Assembly: GCA_038534195.1 (NCBI GenBank) | Contig: JBCAXE010000002.1 | Location: 1-64,000 of the forward strand | Source: JAJFFW01 sp038534195 | GTDB lineage: Bacteria; Pseudomonadota; Alphaproteobacteria; Caulobacterales; Parvularculaceae | Direction of reading: 5' to 3' | DNA length: 64,000 bases | Part shown: one piece after another, positions 59,688 to 64,000 of the stretch | Numbering within the stretch: the first letter of the stretch is position 1 | Layout of the letters: each line of letters starts with the position of its first letter | Position numbers and translations under genes: made by a program | Notes under the pieces: generated by a model | Databases searched by the model: none | What the model was told of the DNA's origin: nothing | The model's input: the letters and a program-made list of their open reading frames with translations, nothing else

Positions 59688-60161
59688 ATGACAAATGATA
59701 ACGCTCAGAACGCTCCGCTTGTCGCCGTTAAGCGATTGGAGAACGGCCGCGACCTCGCGCTGCCGGCCTATGAAACCGCGCTCGCCGCTGGCGCTGATGT
59801 GCGCGCCGCAATTCCGGCGGGCGAACCGCTAACGCTGAAGCCCGGCGAACGGTTCATGGTGCCGACGGGGATCGCGATCGCCCTGCCTCCGGGCTGGGAG
59901 GCGCAGATGCGCCCGCGATCCGGTCTCGCCGCAAAACACGGCATCGCCTGCGTCAACGCGCCTGGCACCATCGACGCCGACTATCGCGGGGAATTGAAAG
60001 TCATTCTGATTAATCACGGCGCCGATGATTTTGTCATCAATCGCGGCGACCGGATCGGACAAATGGTGATCGCGCCCGTATGGCAGGCCCATTTCGAGGA
60101 AGTCTCCGACCTTGATGAGACCGAACGCGGCGCCGGAGGCTTCGGCTCCACCGGGATTTGA
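59688..60161 (+). CDS. dut: dUTP diphosphatase
   Basis: Trimeric dUTPase that keeps uracil out of DNA. Motifs: AAGADVRAAI (motif 1), RSGLAAKHGIACVNAPGTIDADYRGELKVILIN (motifs 2 and 3), GDRIGQMVIAPV (motif 4) and RGAGGFGSTG (motif 5). Length 157 is complete. Its stop overlaps the region before the following gene, consistent with an operon. Confidence 0.95.
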   Translation: MTNDNAQNAPLVAVKRLENGRDLALPAYETALAAGADVRAAIPAGEPLTLKPGERFMVPTGIAIALPPGWEAQMRPRSGLAAKHGIACVNAPGTIDADYRGELKVILINHGADDFVINRGDRIGQMVIAPVWQAHFEEVSDLDETERGAGGFGSTGI

Positions 60162-60163
60162 CC

Positions 60164-60931
60164 ATGCCGCTGCGCCCTGACCAGACGGACCGTTATCTGC
60201 GCCACCTCCTCTTGAAGGAAGTGGGCGGTCAGGGCCAACAGAAATTGCTGGCGTCGAAAGTGCTGGTGGTCGGCGCCGGCGGGATCGGCGCGCCGGCGCT
60301 CCAATATCTCGCCGCCGCCGGCGTTGGCCGGATCGGCATCGCCGATGACGACGTTGTTTCGCTTTCCAATCTGCAGCGGCAAGTGATCTACCGGACCGAG
60401 GATGTAGGGCGCGCCAAAACATCATGCGCGATGGAGGCGATCCGGCGCCTTAATCCCGAAATCGACGTCCAAGAGCATCGCGTGAAGATCACTGACGCCA
60501 ACGCCGGCGGAATCTTTACTGACTACGACCTCATCCTTGAGGGCATCGACACTTTCGGCGGACGGTTCATCATGAACCGGGCGGCGATCGCGGCGCGAAA
60601 ACCCCTCATTTCCGCCGCAGTCGGACGATTTGACGGACGTCTCGCTACGTTCAAGCCCTACGAAAAGCCCGGCGTCCTTCCCTGCTATCGCTGCCTGACC
60701 CCTGAAGAGCCGCCGCGCGACACACAGATCAACTGCGCAGAAGAAGGCGTTCTCGGCGCCGTCACCGGCGTCATCGGCGCGCTGGCCGCGATGGAGGTCC
60801 TGAAGGAACTTTTAGTGATCGGCGACACATTGGCGGGCAAACTTCTGATTTACGACGGGCTGCGCGCTGAGACGCGCACTGTCGCCCTGCCCGCCGATCC
60901 GGCTTGCCCGGATTGCGCCATTCTCAAATAG
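60164..60931 (+). CDS. moeB: ThiF/MoeB-family adenylyltransferase
   Basis: A 255-residue E1-like enzyme that adenylates the C-terminus of a small sulfur carrier (MoaD or ThiS). ATP-binding VLVVGAGGIGAPALQYLAAAGVG, DDDVVSLSNLQRQVIY, the arginine finger region and zinc cysteine pairs CYRC and CPDC are present. The sulfurtransferase rhodanese domain is absent, so MoeB is the better label, though ThiF or HesA function cannot be excluded. ATG 60164 chosen over a TTG at 60158. Confidence 0.85.
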   Translation: MPLRPDQTDRYLRHLLLKEVGGQGQQKLLASKVLVVGAGGIGAPALQYLAAAGVGRIGIADDDVVSLSNLQRQVIYRTEDVGRAKTSCAMEAIRRLNPEIDVQEHRVKITDANAGGIFTDYDLILEGIDTFGGRFIMNRAAIAARKPLISAAVGRFDGRLATFKPYEKPGVLPCYRCLTPEEPPRDTQINCAEEGVLGAVTGVIGALAAMEVLKELLVIGDTLAGKLLIYDGLRAETRTVALPADPACPDCAILK

Positions 60932-60941
60932 GAGATCATCC

Positions 60942-61559
60942 ATGTCATCAATCAAATCTCTTGGAGCCGCCGCCGCGCTTATTCTGTTTCTGCCCGGATG
61001 CGCCTCCCTCGTGGCGCCGCGTGTGGCGACTGAGGCGGCTGCGCTGAAAGAGGGCGCTTACGGGCTCGATGCGTCACATGCCGCGCTCACCTTCAAAATC
61101 GATCATTTAGGCTTTTCCAATTATGTGGGCCGCTTTGAACGCTTCGATGCTGAGCTCGACTTTGACGCAGCCGATCCGACCGCCGCCAGCATTAGCGCTG
61201 TCATCGACATCGCCTCGCTCGATATCGCCAACGACGACTTCGCGGAAACGCTGACCGGTCCGAACTGGTTCGACGCCGACGCCTTTCCTGAGGCGACGTT
61301 CACATCGACCGCCATTGAGGTGACTGGCGAGAACACAGGACGCATGACGGGCGATCTGACACTTAAGGGCGTCACGGCGCCGATCACGCTCGACGTCACC
61401 TTCAACGGCGGCGCGAATGACATTTTACGCGGCGCCTATATCGTCGGCTTTTCCGCACAAGGAACATTTGACCGGACGGACTTCCGCATTGACCGCTTCG
61501 CCGGGGTCGTCGGCAATGACGTTACAATCGAAATTGAAGCGGAATTTGAGCGGCGCTAA
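60942..61559 (+). CDS. YceI-family lipoprotein
   Basis: A 205-residue exported protein. Signal with lipobox LPGC at about residue 20. The mature YceI fold (YGLDASHAALTFKIDHLGFSNYVGRFERFDAELDFDA, FPEATFTSTAIEV, LTLKGVTAPITLDVTFNG) is a lipocalin-like barrel that binds polyprenyl compounds. AGGAGATC precedes the ATG. Overlaps the convergent DUF2141 gene by four bases. Confidence 0.87.
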   Translation: MSSIKSLGAAAALILFLPGCASLVAPRVATEAAALKEGAYGLDASHAALTFKIDHLGFSNYVGRFERFDAELDFDAADPTAASISAVIDIASLDIANDDFAETLTGPNWFDADAFPEATFTSTAIEVTGENTGRMTGDLTLKGVTAPITLDVTFNGGANDILRGAYIVGFSAQGTFDRTDFRIDRFAGVVGNDVTIEIEAEFERR

Positions 61560-62032
61560 TCGTCGATGGTGAGGACGACGACGCTGCCGGGCGTCACCTC
61601 GACCTTGGCCTCGTCGAAACGCGGCTTGCGGAGTTTTGGCTTCACGCCGTTGGAAAACGCCAAAGGCTCTTTCGGGCGGCCAATAATCTTCCCGCGATTT
61701 AGTTTGCCGTCGCCGTTCTCATCATAATAAGCGACGAAAGCGTAATCGCCTTTCTTGAGCGCGCCGAGGCGAAGGATGGCGACGCCATCCGCGTCGATCG
61801 GCGCCTGATATTTCGCCGCCGCCTCTTCAAGGAAGGTGGGCTCGTCCTCGTAGACCGTCAGGCGTACGGCGCCCGTCGCATCGGTAAACGGCGTTTCCAC
61901 TGCGAGGACGACGCCGTTCGGGTCAGCGTATTTTGCGAATGGGTTCGGTCGCGGCGCAGAATCAGCATGCGCCACCGCACCGAGCGCAAGGCTCGCCAGT
62001 ATAGGGGCTATCGCTGATTTCACAGACGTCAT
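61556..62032 (-). CDS. DUF2141-family secreted protein
   Basis: A 158-residue protein with signal peptide (SAIAPILASLALGAVAHA). The mature part matches DUF2141: AVRLTVYEDEPTFLEEAAAKYQAPID, GDYAFVAYYDENGDGKLNRG, then a FSNGVKPKLRKPRFDEAKVEV end. The DENGDGKLNRG segment resembles a calcium-type loop. Function unknown. Confidence 0.85.
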   Translation of the reverse strand: MTSVKSAIAPILASLALGAVAHADSAPRPNPFAKYADPNGVVLAVETPFTDATGAVRLTVYEDEPTFLEEAAAKYQAPIDADGVAILRLGALKKGDYAFVAYYDENGDGKLNRGKIIGRPKEPLAFSNGVKPKLRKPRFDEAKVEVTPGSVVVLTIDD

Positions 62033-62126
62033 CGCGCGACTCAGTTTTTCGACCCAAAGCTATGTTAGCATTAGCGCACATTAAACAACTTAAAAGTTGA
62101 TATGATCGCGAGATGGTGAAGCGTTG

Positions 62127-62744
62127 TTACACTTGTGCAACGCCGGCTGTGACGAAGCCCGCGAACCTCGGCGCGCCGCGTAAATATTTTGACGAGACGT
62201 GATCCAATTTGAAATGCGCCTCTTCCACAAGTTTGCTGGGGTCGCGGTTAAGATGACAGCCGCCGCCGAGCTTGCCCCATACGCCGTTCAGGCGATTCTG
62301 CCAGCGCCGCACTGATTCGTCCGGCGCCCGCCCATGCTCCAGGAAGACGAGCTTGCCGCCCGGCTTTAACACTCTGTTCATTCCTATTAACGCTTTTTGA
62401 ACGTCCGGAATGGTGCAGAGCGTAAAAGTGACCAGCACGGTATCGACGGATTTGTCGTCGAGCGGAATTTCTTCGCCAGGCAGATCGAGCCATTCGAACT
62501 CAAACGGCAAGTCTTCTATTTTGCCGGCGGCTCGGCGGCGCATCGCCGCGGACGGCTCAAGCGCAAAAAGCCTCGTCACTTTTGAGCGATCGTAAAACGG
62601 CATATTGTGCCCCGACCCGAACCCCACCTCCAGAACGCGGCCCTCCGCCTCGGGCACAATCACGGCGCGTTCGCGTTGAAAGAGTTTTTGTCCGCAGGCG
62701 AACGAAACAAGCGCGGGTTCAATGTGGTCGCCGTAAAATCCCAT
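62127..62744 (-). CDS. Class I SAM-dependent methyltransferase
   Basis: A 205-residue Rossmann methyltransferase. SAM motif VLEVGFGSGHNMPFY, acidic residue in LFALEPSAAMRR, VTFTLCTIPDVQKAL (motif II) and MNRVLKPGGKLVFLEHGRA (motif III). It resembles METTL7/UbiE-like enzymes; substrate unknown. Shares its start base with the stop of the dehydrogenase gene, so both are one operon. Confidence 0.83.
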   Translation of the reverse strand: MGFYGDHIEPALVSFACGQKLFQRERAVIVPEAEGRVLEVGFGSGHNMPFYDRSKVTRLFALEPSAAMRRRAAGKIEDLPFEFEWLDLPGEEIPLDDKSVDTVLVTFTLCTIPDVQKALIGMNRVLKPGGKLVFLEHGRAPDESVRRWQNRLNGVWGKLGGGCHLNRDPSKLVEEAHFKLDHVSSKYLRGAPRFAGFVTAGVAQV

Positions 62745-63736
62745 CAGAGCGCGTCCAGTCCGAGAATTACGCGGTCCGGCGGCTTATGCCCGTCCGCGAA
62801 CATTTTAATATTGATGATGACGCGGTCGCCCATCTCCAGCCGGCTTTCCACAGTGGCCGACGCCATATGCGGCAACAGCACCACATTCGGCGCTTTCAAC
62901 AGCTTCTCGCTGGGCTTCGGCTCATTCTGGAACACATCCAAACCAGCGCCCGCCAGCCGCCCGGTCTCGATCATCTCAGCCAGCGCGTCCTCATCGACGA
63001 TTTCGCTGCGCGAGATGTTCACCACATAAGCATGGGGCGGCAGCAGCTCCAGGCGCCGGCGCGACAGGAGGTGATACGTCGCTGGCGTATGCGGACAATT
63101 CACCGAGACGATATCCATGCGCGCCAGCATCTGATCGAGGCTCTCCCAGTAAGTTGCGCCGAGTTCTTCCTCCACATGTGGATTGATCGGATGGCGATTG
63201 TGATAATGAATGGAAAGACCGAAGGCGCGCGCCCGGTGCGCAACCGCCTCGCCGACACGCCCAAGCCCGATAATGCCAAGCTTCTTGCCGCGCACGCGCC
63301 GCCCCAACATCCAGGTGGGCGACCAGCCTTTGAACGCCCCGGTCTCAAGCGCCCTGACGCCTTCCACGAGCCGGCGGGGCACGGCGAGGATCAGCGCCAT
63401 CGCCATATCGGCGGCGTCTTCGGCGAGCACGGACGGCGTGTTTGTGACCACAATGCCGTGGGCCTCCGCCGCTTCAAGATCAATATGATCGACGCCAGCG
63501 CCGAAATTCGCGATGAGCTTCAGCCGGTCCCCCGCCTGTTTGAAAAAGTCCGCATCAAGTTGGTCGCCAAGCGTCGCCGCGAGGACGTCGGACCGCGCCG
63601 CCAGGTCGACAAGCGCCGGGCGCGGCAGACGCGCGCCTGCGGTGTTCAGTTCCGTGTCGAACAGGTCCGCGAGCCGCGCCTCGATGGGGTCCGGCAACTT
63701 CGCCGTCACCCCGACTTTGATCTTTTGATCGCTCAT
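62744..63736 (-). CDS. D-isomer 2-hydroxyacid dehydrogenase (glyoxylate/hydroxypyruvate reductase-like)
   Basis: A 330-residue NAD(P)H-dependent dehydrogenase. Dinucleotide motif LGIIGLGRVGEAVAHRA; catalytic Arg in VNISRSEIVDEDAL, Glu in DVFQNEPKPSE, His in LLPHMASATVESR. Probably reduces glyoxylate or hydroxypyruvate, which fits the glyoxylate-shunt theme of the window. Substrate not proven. Confidence 0.87.
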   Translation of the reverse strand: MSDQKIKVGVTAKLPDPIEARLADLFDTELNTAGARLPRPALVDLAARSDVLAATLGDQLDADFFKQAGDRLKLIANFGAGVDHIDLEAAEAHGIVVTNTPSVLAEDAADMAMALILAVPRRLVEGVRALETGAFKGWSPTWMLGRRVRGKKLGIIGLGRVGEAVAHRARAFGLSIHYHNRHPINPHVEEELGATYWESLDQMLARMDIVSVNCPHTPATYHLLSRRRLELLPPHAYVVNISRSEIVDEDALAEMIETGRLAGAGLDVFQNEPKPSEKLLKAPNVVLLPHMASATVESRLEMGDRVIINIKMFADGHKPPDRVILGLDAL

Positions 63737-63887
63737 GCGGCTCTTTCTTTCCAGCTAGCGCCTATTCACCGGGGGGCCTATTCGCTTCAAGCATGGGCCC
63801 GCCGACAAGTTAACCCGACGTTAACGGCTCCTGCCCCAAATACATCTTTTGTTAATCATCGCTCCCCTGTTTCGTCGAGTCTGCGGC

Positions 63888-64000
63888 ATGAGATTTTGTT
63901 CCTTAAAGGCGTTCGCCGCCGCTCTTTTTTGCGTCGCAACATTAACGCCCGTCCCAGCCGCCGCCGACCACCCGATCCGCACCGACACCCCGTCGGGCTA
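63888..64000 (+). CDS. Start of a secreted protein, cut by the window end
   Basis: An ATG at 63888 begins MRFCSLKAFAAALFCVATLT, then a signal-peptide end (PVPAAA) and DHPIRTDTPSG. The visible 37 residues are an export signal plus the first mature residues. A following xPxPRYVSL-type segment would identify the SH3-like (DUF1058) family often divergent from 2-hydroxyacid dehydrogenase genes in this class of bacteria, but that part lies outside the window. Confidence 0.6.
   Translation, partial: MRFCSLKAFAAALFCVATLTPVPAAADHPIRTDTPSG

Overview
The window looks like a chromosomal segment of a GC-rich, aerobic, heterotrophic alphaproteobacterium. The lineage markers are a MipZ-type division-site ATPase (56057-56917), an ECF sigma / ChrR zinc anti-sigma pair (39498-40773), an isocitrate lyase divergent from an ScfR/RamB-type regulator (130-3316), a MetH that contains only the homocysteine-binding half (48296-49369), and a DUF6384 gene cluster. 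A Parvularculales- or Hyphomonadales-like marine bacterium would fit, but that placement is an inference. I saw no rRNA, tRNA, CRISPR array, insertion sequence or clear prophage. Coding density is high and almost every gap is under 300 bases.

Layout. 0-9.8 kb: glyoxylate-shunt gene aceA with its regulator, a stand-alone ThDP enzyme, a large Crp/Fnr-TPR-pseudocyclase fusion protein, then a minus-strand run of free-methionine-sulfoxide reductase, FAH-family hydrolase and transaldolase-like aldolase. 10-14.6 kb: 2-oxoacid:ferredoxin oxidoreductase korA and korB, separated by a small secreted protein and convergent with sucC. 14.6-20.2 kb: an ArsR/AHSA1 pair, a secreted beta-propeller, and a BlaI / M56-M23 peptidase / polysaccharide deacetylase cluster. 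20.2-23.7 kb: GNAT, ABM monooxygenase, and an F420-type FrhB plus pyruvyl transferase pair. 23.9-28 kb: an uncharacterised three-gene coiled-coil module and an amphi-Trp protein. 28-37 kb: housekeeping and catabolic genes (asd, rarD, two hotdog thioesterases, epoxide-hydrolase-like and serine hydrolases, scoAB). 37-41 kb: an envelope and photo-oxidative stress locus (DUF1365, FAD oxidoreductase, ECF sigma, ChrR). 41-47 kb: TerC, kdsB, VanZ-like, galE, phosphatase, C-methyltransferase. 47-57 kb: argE, metH N-half, tandem-FKBP lipoprotein, esterase, small unknown genes, ABC-F ATPase, PhyH dioxygenase, mipZ. 57-64 kb: PapD-like chaperone, SPOR-like lipoprotein, panC, dut, ThiF/MoeB, YceI, DUF2141, methyltransferase, D-2-hydroxyacid dehydrogenase, and the start of a secreted protein cut by the window edge.

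How the genes work together. Acetyl-CoA/C2 metabolism is well represented: isocitrate lyase, a short-chain acyl-CoA-type regulator, SCOT subunits, and a KorAB plus SucC route from 2-oxoglutarate to succinate. Envelope maintenance is the second theme: M23/M56 peptidase, deacetylase, pyruvyl transferase, KdsB, MipZ and several lipoproteins.

Most noteworthy: (1) the 803-residue Crp/Fnr protein fused to TPRs, a Rossmann-like domain and a catalytically degenerate class III cyclase domain, with a consensus CRP box upstream; (2) a BlaR1-like M56 metalloprotease fused to an intact LytM/M23 endopeptidase domain, under a BlaI repressor and followed by a polysaccharide deacetylase; (3) the 23.9-27.6 kb module; (4) several clean palindromic operators (ArsR, metH, BlaI, ECF promoters); (5) a 29-residue membrane protein gene with its own ribosome binding site and terminator.
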